Shown here in pieces: positions 1 through 6,744 of a stretch of DNA of 12,203 nt. The DNA is from JAOZTV01 sp965371805 (GTDB taxonomy: Bacteria > Acidobacteriota > Aminicenantia > UBA2199). A program made the position numbers and the translations under genes. Location: contig CBDUZW010000099.1 of the NCBI GenBank assembly GCA_965371805.1, positions 1-12,203 of the forward strand. Reading direction: 5' to 3'. The notes below the pieces were generated by a model that searched no databases, was not told where the DNA came from, and was given only the letters and a program-made list of their open reading frames with translations. Numbering within the stretch: position 1 is the first letter of the stretch; each line of letters starts with the position of its first letter.

Positions 1-132
1 GATAATCTTCTTAGATTATGGTTTGCCTTTAAACCACTTTCAAAAAAAATTAAAATTAAAAGTCCGGTAATTCCTCCTCTAAAAAGAGATGGATTCACAG
101 TAATTGAATGGGGAGGGATAATAGTTGATTAA
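1..132 (+). pseudogene. C-terminal end of a probable IS transposase (5' part outside window)
   Basis: Frame 1 is open from the first base to a TAA at 130-132 and gives 43 residues, including SPVIPPLKRDGFTVIEWGG near the end. The ending 'RDGFTVxEWGG' is one I associate with IS4-like DDE transposases; that assignment is from memory and not certain. No start is visible because the gene enters from outside the window, so it may be intact or truncated upstream. A group II intron end on the opposite strand begins at the next base. Debris of other mobile elements through the window fits a transposase here. It could instead be the tail of an unrelated basic protein. Confidence 0.45.
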
Positions 133-206
133 GTGGTGAGTCAGCTAGAGAGTTTCACACCAGTATCTCTTAGAACGGTACATGAGCCTCTCAGCTCATA
201 CCGCTT
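133..206 (-). mobile_element. Group II intron 3' end (domains V and VI), truncated
   Basis: Read on the minus strand, 205 down to 173 folds as a textbook domain V. The lower stem of 7 bp (205-199 with 180-174) starts with the catalytic triad AGC paired to GUU. There is a two-base bulge on the 3' strand (182-181), an upper stem of 6 bp (198-193 with 188-183) and a GAGA (GNRA) tetraloop (192-189). The sequence after it (171-133) can form an imperfect domain VI hairpin and ends CUCACCAC, giving an intron 3' boundary at 133, just after the transposase stop codon. No reverse transcriptase or domains I-IV can be recognised at higher coordinates, and an intact toxin-antitoxin pair begins by 303, so only the 3' end survives. 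Confidence 0.75.
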
Positions 207-302
207 CCCTCTTCCAAGTCTATATTTATCTTTTATATCTTCATTAAATATAATCTTTTTGTTGTTTCTAATTAGATATTCACATATCCTGATGATGACA
301 TC

Positions 303-331
303 TTGTCAACTTATAAATAATAAGTTGACAA
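303..331. promoter_or_regulatory. Perfect inverted repeat, probable TA operator
   Basis: TTGTCAACTTA (303-313) and TAAGTTGACAA (321-331) are perfect inverted copies of 11 bp separated by a 7-base AT spacer. The right arm contains the TTGACA -35 hexamer of the toxin-antitoxin promoter. A palindrome overlapping the promoter is the usual arrangement for autorepression by a Phd/YefM-type antitoxin or the antitoxin-toxin complex; that role is inferred. Confidence 0.6.
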
Positions 332-353
332 ACAAAAATATTTATACTATTAT
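325..353 (+). promoter_or_regulatory. Sigma70-type promoter of the PIN toxin-antitoxin pair
   Basis: A consensus -35 TTGACA (325-330) is followed by a 17-bp spacer and a -10 TATTAT (348-353). The expected transcription start is around 360, which is the A of the antitoxin ATG. No Shine-Dalgarno sequence lies between the -10 and that ATG, so the message may be leaderless. Confidence 0.6.
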
Positions 354-359
354 ATTTAC

Positions 360-599
360 ATGGAAATACTGACAATAGGACAACTGAAAACAAATTTCTC
401 TGAAGTGATAAGAAGTATAAAAACCGGCAAAGAAATTATTATTGCTTTTGGGAAAAAAAAAGAAAAAATTGCAGTTATAATTCCTTATAAAAAATACACA
501 AAATCAAAAAAAATTAAATTAGGATTACTTGAGAATAAAGCTTCATATAATATTAAAGATGATTTTAAGATTACAGAAGATGAGCTTTTTGGATTATGA
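360..599 (+). CDS. Phd/YefM-family antitoxin
   Basis: A 79-residue protein with the Phd/YefM N-terminal fold pattern: MEILTIGQLKTNFSEVIRSI, then a short turn and a beta strand with IAFGKKKEKIAVIIPY. This family binds its own operator with the N-terminal half and neutralises the toxin with the charged C-terminal half (here about residues 45-79, with an acidic end). Its stop overlaps the toxin start by four bases (ATGA, 596-599), implying translational coupling. The start at 360 fits the family N-terminus exactly and lies 7 bases after the -10, without a Shine-Dalgarno sequence. The 11-bp palindrome upstream is its likely binding site. Length is normal for the family. Confidence 0.85.
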   Translation: MEILTIGQLKTNFSEVIRSIKTGKEIIIAFGKKKEKIAVIIPYKKYTKSKKIKLGLLENKASYNIKDDFKITEDELFGL

Positions 600-991
600 A
601 AATTATAATTGACACACATTACTTATTATGGGTTTTGTTTGACACAAAAAAACTTAAAGAAAAAGAAAAAACAATATTAACAGATACCGAAAATGAGATC
701 TTTGTAAGTTCCATAAGCTTATGGGAAATCTCTTTGAAATACTCTATTGGAAAACTTGAATTAAATAATATATCACCATCAGAATTAACTGAAGCTATAA
801 AAAAAACCGGCTTCAAATTAATCGAATTAACCGGATATGATGCTTCGAATTTTCATTTACTACCAAAAATAGGAAACTCAGACCCGTTTGACAGAATGCT
901 TATCTGGCAGGCAATTAATAGAAAATATTGCTTTTTAAGTAGAGATAAAAATATAATAAGTTTCAAAAATCTTGGACTAAAGATTATTTAA
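596..991 (+). CDS. PIN-domain ribonuclease toxin (VapC-like, COG3744-type)
   Basis: A 131-residue PIN-domain protein beginning IIDTHYLLWVLFD, the signature of the PIN toxins that pair with Phd/YefM antitoxins. Acidic metal-binding residues expected of the active site are visible: D6, E44 (in SSISLWEIS), D96 or D99 (in NSDPFDRML) and D117 (in LSRDKNI). The family are Mg2+/Mn2+-dependent RNases that cut tRNA or rRNA and arrest growth. The gene overlaps the antitoxin by 4 bp, so both come from one message. All catalytic positions and full family length are kept, so the toxin looks functional. Such pairs commonly stabilise mobile regions, consistent with the surroundings. Confidence 0.88.
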   Translation: MKIIIDTHYLLWVLFDTKKLKEKEKTILTDTENEIFVSSISLWEISLKYSIGKLELNNISPSELTEAIKKTGFKLIELTGYDASNFHLLPKIGNSDPFDRMLIWQAINRKYCFLSRDKNIISFKNLGLKII

Positions 992-1135
992 GCTTAAACC
1001 AATTCTACCATATAACACTTCAAACTTGAGCTTTCGGTATTGGATATTCAAAAAATTGTAAATCAAAATCACTAGTGTCCTATAAAATATTTCTCAGAAA
1101 AGGAAAGAAAATGTGGTTTTACAGCCTGTCTTTTG

Positions 1136-1690
1136 ATGGTGATTCTTATATCACTCCAAAATATTTTTAAATTGAGCAAGATACATATAGTTAGCATAAT
1201 TATATATTTATTTTTATTGGTTGTAATTTCTTATCTTTTGTATTCAGGAAAAAAAAATTTATCCAAAGCGCACAATATTATAACTCTTAATCCAATTAGA
1301 TTCAAAGAAGAATTCAGAAACTTACAGAAAAAAATACTAAAAGAAAATTTTTTAATAAAAGAAGATTATTTCAATCAGAGCAAAATCGATAAATTAATTA
1401 AAACTGCAAAAGAGCACTATAATAAACCAAAAAAAAAGTGGACTATTTTTAACTCATTCATCTTTCCAGTTATGCTTACTATATGGGCAATAATTATTAG
1501 TATTGACATAAATAGTACATTAAATTTTATCTTCTCTTCAGAATTCACCACTATATCTTTTATTATATTAAAATTAATGTTATTCGCCTTTCTAACAATA
1601 ATGGCTTTAATAATGTCTACAAATTCAGCTCTTCTATACCCAACAAAAAGCAGAATGGGTGTTTTTGCACATCCCCGTGAAATGGACTAA
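1136..1690 (+). CDS. Hypothetical membrane protein
   Basis: Not recognised. The product (about 184 residues from ATG 1136; a TTG lies just before it at 1133) has one hydrophobic helix near the N-terminus (VSIIIYLFLLVVISYLLYSG), a lysine-rich central stretch of about 70 residues, then two hydrophobic segments (IFPVMLTIWAIIISI and ISFIILKLMLFAFLTIMALI). A three-helix inner-membrane protein with a basic cytoplasmic loop is plausible. No Shine-Dalgarno sequence precedes 1136. The frame is open upstream to a stop at 1073, so the N-terminus is uncertain and could be a junction created by rearrangement. A competing short frame starts at ATG 1111 behind AGGAAAG and stops after 19 codons. Confidence 0.5.
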   Translation: MVILISLQNIFKLSKIHIVSIIIYLFLLVVISYLLYSGKKNLSKAHNIITLNPIRFKEEFRNLQKKILKENFLIKEDYFNQSKIDKLIKTAKEHYNKPKKKWTIFNSFIFPVMLTIWAIIISIDINSTLNFIFSSEFTTISFIILKLMLFAFLTIMALIMSTNSALLYPTKSRMGVFAHPREMD

Positions 1691-1764
1691 CCCAAAATCT
1701 AATCATTGCTTGGAATGATTCTTTAAAAAAAAAGATCTAATCGATTCTGAGTGGGTTTAAATTC

Positions 1765-1802
1765 CTTAACGTACGATATTTTCCGTTTCGTGAGCTGACC
1801 CC
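1765..1802 (-). repeat. Tn3-family terminal inverted repeat (element extends to the left)
   Basis: On the minus strand this 38-bp block starts GGGGTCAGCTCACGAAACGG and ends TCGTACGTTAAG. This is the organisation of Tn3/Tn21/Tn501 ends: outer GGGG, a central A-rich run after ACGG, inner ACG(T/C)TAAG, 38 bp in total. The outer GGGG lies at 1802, so the element it belonged to extends towards lower coordinates. It differs from the copy at 2931-2968 at two positions. No mate is visible to the left in the window. Confidence 0.8.
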
Positions 1803-1906
1803 TAAAAGGCAAAACATATATAAATATTTTAAAGATTTTGGGACTTATATTATTTGTTTTTGCCTTTTTACTTCTTTATGATGGATTAAAACTAATTCTT
1901 AATTAA
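1799..1906 (+). pseudogene. Possible N-terminally cut single-helix membrane peptide
   Basis: A frame without an ATG runs out of the Tn3 end and closes at TAA 1904-1906. Its C-terminal part, ILGLILFVFAFLLLYDGL, is one clear transmembrane helix followed by KLILN. The coding frame looks cut off by the transposon end at 1802. It may be chance in AT-rich DNA. Confidence 0.22.
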
Positions 1907-2114
1907 GTTAAGATTTTAAGCATTTTTTTTATTTGAAAGTTTCTATAAAAAGATTTACAATTTATAATAAATAAAAAAAATGAATCAATTCATGACAAAA
2001 CTAAATGTACATGAACGGTTTGACCCTTTTGAAGTGGCCATAAAAAAAAATTGGGGCTATATTTAGTGTTTTAATATAATTTAAAATTAAAAAATTAAAT
2101 AATTTTTTTACTTC

Positions 2115-2144
2115 TTGAAATTCATAGTTTTTTTTTCATAATAT
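2115..2144 (+). promoter_or_regulatory. Candidate promoter for the serine hydrolase
   Basis: TTGAAA (2115-2120) and TAATAT (2139-2144) are separated by 18 bp and lie about 70 bp before the hydrolase start. The match is moderate and the background is AT-rich. Confidence 0.3.
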
Positions 2145-2215
2145 GCTAAAATATTACTCTCGGTTTGAGTGTTAAAAACCAATAGAAATAGATAATATTT
2201 ATAAAAGAGGGTACT

Positions 2216-2755
2216 ATGTTGAATACAGTTTTTGTTCCAGGTTATGGAAATTCAATAGGTGGACATTGGCAGGAATTATGGTACAAAGAGACATTAAACA
2301 GTTTCTGGGTTGAACAGAGAGATTGGGATAATCCAAATTGTATTGAATGGGTTGAGGTTCTTAATAAACTAATTCAATCTATTGAAGATCCCATATTGTT
2401 GATCTGCCATAGCCTTGGCTGTAGTACTGTTGCCGAATGGAGTAAGAAATATACTGGAAATATCAAAGGGGCTTTTCTAGTAGCAAATCCTGATGTAGAA
2501 GATGCAAATTTACCTGATGCTATATCAGGATATCACTCTCATCCTATAGAAAATCTACCATTTCCAAGTTTACTTTTGGCAAGTACGAACGATCCTTATT
2601 CCACAACAGACAGAGCAAAATACTTTGCAAATAATTGGGGCAGTGATTTAATTTTGGTTGGAGACCTAGGGCACATTAATGCTAACTCAAATATTGGTGA
2701 ATGGTCAGAAGGTAAAAAAAAGTTAAATAGGTTTATAGAGTCTTTAAATATATAG
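2216..2755 (+). CDS. RBBP9/YdeN-family serine hydrolase (alpha/beta fold)
   Basis: A 179-residue small alpha/beta hydrolase of the Ser_hydrolase (RBBP9/YdeN) family. The first strand and oxyanion region read TVFVPGYGNSIGGHWQELW, the nucleophile elbow is CHSLGC with Ser66, the acid is Asp126 in STNDPYS, and the base is His153 in GDLGHINANS, so the catalytic triad is complete. The family length is about 180 residues. Substrates are mostly unknown; esterase or amidase activity in the cytoplasm is expected, as there is no signal peptide. The start has a good ribosome-binding site (AAGAGGG, 2205-2211), almost the same leader as the GUN4-like gene at 3188. It stands alone between two outward-facing Tn3 ends, so it is not in a visible operon. 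Confidence 0.88.
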   Translation: MLNTVFVPGYGNSIGGHWQELWYKETLNSFWVEQRDWDNPNCIEWVEVLNKLIQSIEDPILLICHSLGCSTVAEWSKKYTGNIKGAFLVANPDVEDANLPDAISGYHSHPIENLPFPSLLLASTNDPYSTTDRAKYFANNWGSDLILVGDLGHINANSNIGEWSEGKKKLNRFIESLNI

Positions 2756-3187
2756 CTCTAATAAATAGAATCTATTGTTTTATGCATTTGGTTAGTTGAA
2801 AAACCAAATGAATTTGAACACCCGAATTCGATAAACATTTGTCTGCGTTAACTGTAGTTTTCAAAGCTTCAAAATTTGGCCATGGATGATATTCCTTCCA
2901 CCTTTTTACAACTTCTTTTGTTTTATTATTGGGGTCAGCTCACGAAACGGGAAAAATCGTACGTTAAGGCTTTTTTATAATAAAAATCAACTTTTAAATG
3001 CAATAATTAAAGAATCTAGAATATATAATTAATAATTGTTTTTATTGTTGATTCTACGGATGATCCAGCATGTGAAAACTGGAAAAATGTGAATAACACT
3101 TGATATCAACATTTTGACATGATAATATATGACTTACGAAAAAGTGCTTATAAAGCGCTTACAATAGAACCAAAAAGAGGGTAACAT
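2756..3187. other. Intergenic stretch holding a hairpin and a Tn3 end
   Basis: After the hydrolase stop there is a 9-bp hairpin (CATTTGGTT 2785-2793 with AACCAAATG 2802-2810) lacking a U-tract. A minus-strand frame without a start (about 2930 down to 2774, containing KRWKEYHPWPNFEALK) may be a gene remnant cut at the Tn3 end. Next comes the Tn3 repeat, then AT-rich sequence. A candidate promoter for the next gene is TTGATA (3100-3105), 17 bp, TAATAT (3123-3128); a consensus TTGACA at 3114-3119 lacks a well-spaced -10. Confidence 0.4.
2931..2968 (+). repeat. Tn3-family terminal inverted repeat (element extends to the right)
   Basis: The 38 bp start GGGGTCAGCTCACGAAACGG and end TCGTACGTTAAG, with 36 of 38 positions identical to the inverted copy at 1765-1802. 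The inner half closely resembles the Tn501 end as I remember it. The outer GGGG is at 2931, so the element reads rightwards, over the GUN4-like gene and the nickel operon, towards the Tn3 transposase remnant at 7692-7847. The flanking five bases are TTATT (2926-2930) here and TAAAA (1803-1807) at the other copy, so the two are not a target-duplication pair. Confidence 0.8.
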
Positions 3188-3943
3188 ATGGGAATTTGGA
3201 TCTATATCATAATCGGTTTTGTAGGACTATATGTCTGGATGGTGATTAGCGGTAGAAGAATAATAAAAAAGGAAAAACAAGAGAGACAAGAGTTTCGAAT
3301 GGAAGATCATTCCCCAGAAACCATCATTGATTTAATTAAAACCAAAACTTATTTATTTACAGATTGTCATGGTGATTATTACCGTGGATTAATCAATGCT
3401 CTGACAAACAAAGAATGGGATGAAAGTGACCGATTAACCTGGCTCCTAGTTTATCTGGGTAATGGTGGATCAGTAGATGATTACTCAAAACACATAAGTG
3501 ATTTTGGTTTAAGAGGCTACTCCCCAAAAGATTGGAAAATTCTTGACATTTTATGGAATCATTGCTCAGAGAGGAAATACGGTTTTTCAGTACAAGGAGC
3601 CCTTTTGGAAGAATTATCAGGAAAGGAAAAGGATTTTATTAAAAAAGTTCAATGGGATGATAAATCAATTAATAACTCCTCAGCACCTAAGGGACACTAC
3701 CCCAAATCATTTTATTATGAAAAAGTATTTGATCGGGCAGAACAAAAAATAACATACTATGAATCGCAAGAAAAAGATCGTGGTCAAGATTGGTATGAAA
3801 GCCGTTTGACCTATATTCCTGAACAACCACCAGAAGGTTTTAAGCGTCAGGCAGACGGCAGATGGGCAAAAGAGGAATCAATATGCTTTTATTATCCTCT
3901 CGGCGGCCTTGCTATCATCCTAGAGATGATAGCTAAAAATTAA
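3188..3943 (+). CDS. Membrane-anchored GUN4-like domain protein
   Basis: A 251-residue protein with an N-terminal transmembrane segment (IYIIIGFVGLYVWMVI, about 4-20) followed by a basic linker, so probably anchored in the inner membrane. Residues about 60-172 look like a GUN4 domain: YYRGLINALTNKEWDESDRL, then SPKDWKILDILW, KYGFSVQ, VQWDD and APKGHYP in the family's order. GUN4 proteins bind tetrapyrroles and stimulate Mg-chelatase in phototrophs. The domain is also found in other bacteria attached to signalling modules, where its role is unclear. The C-terminal part (190-251) holds an aromatic-rich region and a final hydrophobic segment. No tetrapyrrole gene lies nearby, so no function is assigned. 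The ribosome-binding site AAGAGGG lies 6 bases before the ATG. Confidence 0.72.
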   Translation: MGIWIYIIIGFVGLYVWMVISGRRIIKKEKQERQEFRMEDHSPETIIDLIKTKTYLFTDCHGDYYRGLINALTNKEWDESDRLTWLLVYLGNGGSVDDYSKHISDFGLRGYSPKDWKILDILWNHCSERKYGFSVQGALLEELSGKEKDFIKKVQWDDKSINNSSAPKGHYPKSFYYEKVFDRAEQKITYYESQEKDRGQDWYESRLTYIPEQPPEGFKRQADGRWAKEESICFYYPLGGLAIILEMIAKN

Positions 3944-4081
3944 CAATAGGTTTATTAAAATTTATTCCTAAAATTTGAAAAATCATTTATTGATAGATGA
4001 TTCTATTTTAACCCCACTACCCTAAAATATTCCACATATATATTGTTGTATTGGTAAATATTTGTATCCGTCAATTTAACC

Positions 4082-4168
4082 ACACCTTATCATATTTAAC
4101 AATCTGTGTCATGATACTCTTTTCAGGAGGGAAGATCATGACATAGAATTATCTTGATGATAAGGTGT
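4082..4168. repeat. Nested inverted repeat / large stem-loop
   Basis: An outer 12-bp perfect pair (ACACCTTATCAT 4082-4093 with ATGATAAGGTGT 4157-4168) encloses an inner 9-bp perfect pair (TGTCATGAT 4107-4115 with ATCATGACA 4135-4143). Inside that is a third 6-bp stem with two G-U pairs (4119-4124 with 4129-4134) and an AGGA loop. Three coaxial stems make chance unlikely. It could be a structured RNA, a miniature mobile element or a recombination site; it has no attC-type core sequences and no terminator U-tract. Confidence 0.65.
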
Positions 4169-4322
4169 ACTTTATTAATCGCTTACAAACAAACATAAGT
4201 AAACTTTCCGGGCTGCTTGCCCTTTATTAGAGATCAATTTTGTTTCTTTTATAAAATCTAAAATCCCAGTATTTTTCTTTATTATATTTGTCATTTTATA
4301 TTTCCAAAGTTAAAATTTTATT

Positions 4323-4341
4323 TTGGACCAGCGGGTCTATT
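4323..4341 (+). repeat. Dispersed short repeat, copy 1
   Basis: The block containing GACCAGCGGGTC (4326-4337, a small GACC/GGTC hairpin) followed by TATTTG recurs at 7935-7953 as GACCAGCAGGTC followed by CATTTG, both preceded by TTT. Both copies are followed some 25-40 bases on by a GGGGG-A/T-rich block. Its nature is unknown. Confidence 0.35.
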
Positions 4342-4813
4342 TGAACGGAAAGGTACGGTTTGGGGGTAAATTAAACTCTATTTAACAGACAGGGGAACTC
4401 CCAATAAAAAGATGAACAAATGAATTCATTTTCTTTGCGTTATTTGAGTTAGTATATTTTTAAATAATAAATACTAAATTCTGGGAGCTTTTAAATTCTA
4501 CGACAGATTTGCCCTAAATGTGCCGTTTTACCCAAAGATCTATAAAAGATCATTATTTATGGGTGGATTCCAGATTGAATTTAAATAATGGAAAGATTTA
4601 ATTTTATATCGTCTCGGTAAAGCCTTTAGTATCTAATATAACTTGTTAAATTTTTCAATTATTTAATTTCAACTCAAGCTTTGGTTAAAAAGACTTATAA
4701 TTTTTTATTTATCAAACAAAATATAGGAATAATAAAGAAAAATCAAATAAAATCAATAGTTTTCAAATGAAATAATGTAGTAAGAGCAAAGGAAATCCTG
4801 ATAATTTTTATGA

Positions 4814-4842
4814 TTGACATTGTATTTTAATCGTGTTACGAT
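4814..4842 (+). promoter_or_regulatory. Sigma70-type promoter of the nickel-uptake operon
   Basis: Consensus TTGACA (4814-4819), 17-bp spacer, TACGAT (4837-4842). Transcription would start near 4849, giving a short leader of about 25 bases before ATG 4874. The -10 element lies inside the palindromic operator, so a bound repressor would block polymerase directly. Confidence 0.7.
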
Positions 4843-4861
4843 TTAAAATATAGTAACACGA
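4831..4861. promoter_or_regulatory. NikR-type operator (GTGTTAC-N13-GTAACAC)
   Basis: TCGTGTTAC (4831-4839) and GTAACACGA (4853-4861) are perfect inverted 9-mers. The core GTGTTAC, 13 bases, GTAACAC is the recognition sequence I recall for NikR in deltaproteobacteria such as Geobacter and Desulfovibrio (spacer 13 or 14). NikR is a nickel-responsive ribbon-helix-helix repressor. The site covers the -10 region, so nickel-dependent repression is predicted. No nikR gene is in the window. Confidence 0.75.
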
Positions 4862-4873
4862 CGTGGAGAGAAA

Positions 4874-6721
4874 ATGAAAATTACTAATTATATTGGTATT
4901 GTAGCATTTTTTTACTTTGTTGCATTGCCCGGAAATATATTTTCTGAAGAAAAAAAAAAAAAAGAAACTGATCCGATCAATATTGGAAATTATAATGTTA
5001 CGGTAACAGCTACAAAAACACCTCATACTTTGATGACTGTTCCAGTGGCCGTAAATATCCTTACTATAAAAGAGATCAAAAAAACAAATGCTCAGTCTGT
5101 TGGTGATATTCTTGGCTTATTTTCAGGGCTTCAAATCCAATCTAACGGTTATTCTAGGTCTACAGTCAAAATTCATGGTCTGCCTTCAAAATATACTTTA
5201 GTTTTAATAGATGGGCAGAGATTAAAAGGAAGGCATGCCGACAGTATTGATTTAAGCCATATCCCCATTGATATGATAGAAAGGATCGAAACATTAAAGG
5301 GTCCTGCTTCTGTTTTATATGGAAGTGACGCTGTTGCAGGTGTAATTAATATCATAACAAAAAACAAAATGGATAAATCGAAATTTAATATGTTTACATC
5401 TTATGGAACCGGAAATACAGCAAAAGTATCTCTAAATCATGGTTCAAAACTTGGAAAATTAAGCTATATTTTAAATGGAGATATATTTAAATCGGATAAT
5501 ATGGGAGACGGATACCAATATTCAGGTTATAACACCCAGGGAAGTTTAAAATTCGATTTCAGCAAAAATAGTTTACTGTTGATGAAATTTGGTTTATATG
5601 ATGAAAAAGGTGATTACCTTGATGACTCAAAATTAAATATGAACCTAAGATTTAAAACAATATTGGACAACAATTCTTATTTGTCTATAAAAGGGTATTT
5701 TTTTAAAATTGATAGATTGGATATAAGACCCGGACGTGATTCTAGAACATGGGATGAGAAAACCTTTCGGGGGGAGATCCAATATGTAAGAAATATTGAA
5801 AAAAACAATCTATTATCTGCCGGACTTGAAATACGAAAAGATAATATAGATTATACACTGATAGATGGAAGTAAAACTCAGAATATTTACAGTTTTTTTG
5901 CTCAGGACGAATGGGAATTATCAAATATAATAACTCTTATTTTAGGTTTTAGAACCGATTCCCATGATCTCTGGGGAACCGAATTTTCACCAAAAATAGG
6001 AGCATGTCTAAATGTTCTGCCGGAAACAAAGATAAAACTATCTGTCGGAAAAGGATTTATTGCACCTTCATTATCCGATTTGTATGAAACACAATACTAT
6101 CATCCATGGGGCGGCGGATACTGGTTAGGGGGAAATACTGACTTAAAACCGGAATATTCAACCGGATACAATATAGATATTGAGCATAAATTTTTTAATA
6201 ACTTTATTTTTAAAATCTCATATTTCAGAAATGACCTTAAAGATATGATAACTAATGAAAAAACCGACGAATTAATTAACGGACAAGCAGTTTACAGATC
6301 TATAAATCTGGAAAATGCAAGCAGCAATGGATTAGAGGTTGAGATCAATAAACAATTTGGAGAATCTTTTTCCGGCTCATTAAGTTATAGTTATGTAAAA
6401 ACAGATATCGAAGCTACAGGTTTGGAATTTCCTTATAGTCCACGCCATTCTGTTTCAACATATCTGAATTATTATAATAAAAAAATCGGTCTCAATTTTA
6501 ACCTTAACGGTAAATATATGAGCAAACGGTTTACAAATTCATCCAATAGTGATGTGCTTAATGGAGCAGTATTATTGGATTGTAAAGTAAGTAAAAGAGT
6601 TTTAAAAAGTTTAGATGTTTTTTTTGCTGTTAATAATATTCTGGATGAAAATATCGAAAAAGAGAGCAGGTATTTTAAACAGGGTAGAACCGTAACAGCA
6701 GGTTTTAAATTCAGTTTATAG
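4874..6721 (+). CDS. TonB-dependent outer-membrane receptor, probable nickel uptake
   Basis: A 615-residue TonB-dependent receptor. A signal peptide (about 1-24, cleavage after NIFS) is followed by an acidic/lysine stretch, a TonB-box-like YNVTVTATKTP (40-50), the plug domain (about 50-163, ending GPASVLYGSDAVAGVINIIT) and a C-terminal beta barrel ending in AGFKFSL, typical of BAM substrates. Length is normal for smaller receptors. It would bring a metal or metal complex into the periplasm using TonB-ExbBD energy. The NikR-type operator at the promoter and the DUF4198 gene 23 bp downstream point to nickel, by analogy with NikR-regulated nickel receptors in Helicobacter; cobalt cannot be excluded. 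The start has GGAGAG (4865-4870). A run of 14 A's (4950-4963) lies just after the signal peptide. Confidence 0.9.
   Translation: MKITNYIGIVAFFYFVALPGNIFSEEKKKKETDPINIGNYNVTVTATKTPHTLMTVPVAVNILTIKEIKKTNAQSVGDILGLFSGLQIQSNGYSRSTVKIHGLPSKYTLVLIDGQRLKGRHADSIDLSHIPIDMIERIETLKGPASVLYGSDAVAGVINIITKNKMDKSKFNMFTSYGTGNTAKVSLNHGSKLGKLSYILNGDIFKSDNMGDGYQYSGYNTQGSLKFDFSKNSLLLMKFGLYDEKGDYLDDSKLNMNLRFKTILDNNSYLSIKGYFFKIDRLDIRPGRDSRTWDEKTFRGEIQYVRNIEKNNLLSAGLEIRKDNIDYTLIDGSKTQNIYSFFAQDEWELSNIITLILGFRTDSHDLWGTEFSPKIGACLNVLPETKIKLSVGKGFIAPSLSDLYETQYYHPWGGGYWLGGNTDLKPEYSTGYNIDIEHKFFNNFIFKISYFRNDLKDMITNEKTDELINGQAVYRSINLENASSNGLEVEINKQFGESFSGSLSYSYVKTDIEATGLEFPYSPRHSVSTYLNYYNKKIGLNFNLNGKYMSKRFTNSSNSDVLNGAVLLDCKVSKRVLKSLDVFFAVNNILDENIEKESRYFKQGRTVTAGFKFSL
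4950..4963 (+). repeat. A14 homopolymer inside the receptor reading frame
   Basis: Fourteen consecutive A's encode the lysines right after the signal-peptide cleavage region. One added or lost base would shift the frame and stop translation early, so replication or transcription slippage could switch the receptor off and on. Confidence 0.8.
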
Positions 6722-6744
6722 TATTTTTATTAAAGGAGAATGAA

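Larger units (their letters stand above)
1691..2215. other. Gene-poor stretch between membrane gene and hydrolase
   Basis: It holds a 7-bp hairpin at 1701-1720 (AATCATT/AATGATT, no convincing U-tract), the Tn3-type terminal repeat (1765-1802), an inverted repeat abutting that end (AAAAGGCAAAAC at 1804-1815 against 1856-1868), a possible truncated peptide frame (1799-1906) and very AT-rich sequence leading to the hydrolase promoter. Confidence 0.5.
3944..4873. other. 930-bp non-coding stretch
   Basis: No convincing gene on either strand. It contains the nested stem-loop at 4082-4168, a small GGGC/GCCC hairpin near 4210-4223, one copy of a dispersed short repeat (4323-4341), very AT-rich sequence, and at its end the promoter and NikR-type operator of the receptor gene. 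Confidence 0.6.

Noticed and set aside
133..300. Minus-strand frame through domain V (YRLGRGKRYELRG...) as a reverse transcriptase C-terminus
   Set aside because: No reverse transcriptase, maturase X or HNH endonuclease motif is visible, and intron proteins end before domain V; the frame is probably incidental to the RNA structure.
133..372. Plus-strand open frame of 79 codons over the intron end and TA operator
   Set aside because: It begins at a GTG exactly where the antisense intron end lies, crosses a palindrome and promoter, and its low-complexity product matches nothing; it is a shadow.
1071..1110. ACTAGTGTCCTATAAAA as a possible IS end
   Set aside because: It recalls some IS termini but no inverted partner was found and no transposase lies nearby.
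2756..4200. Integron attC sites between the cassette-like genes
   Set aside because: The gene mix resembles integron cassettes, but core sites (RYYYAAC with GTTRRRY) in the required arrangement could not be found around the hairpins, including the nested stem-loop at 4082-4168.
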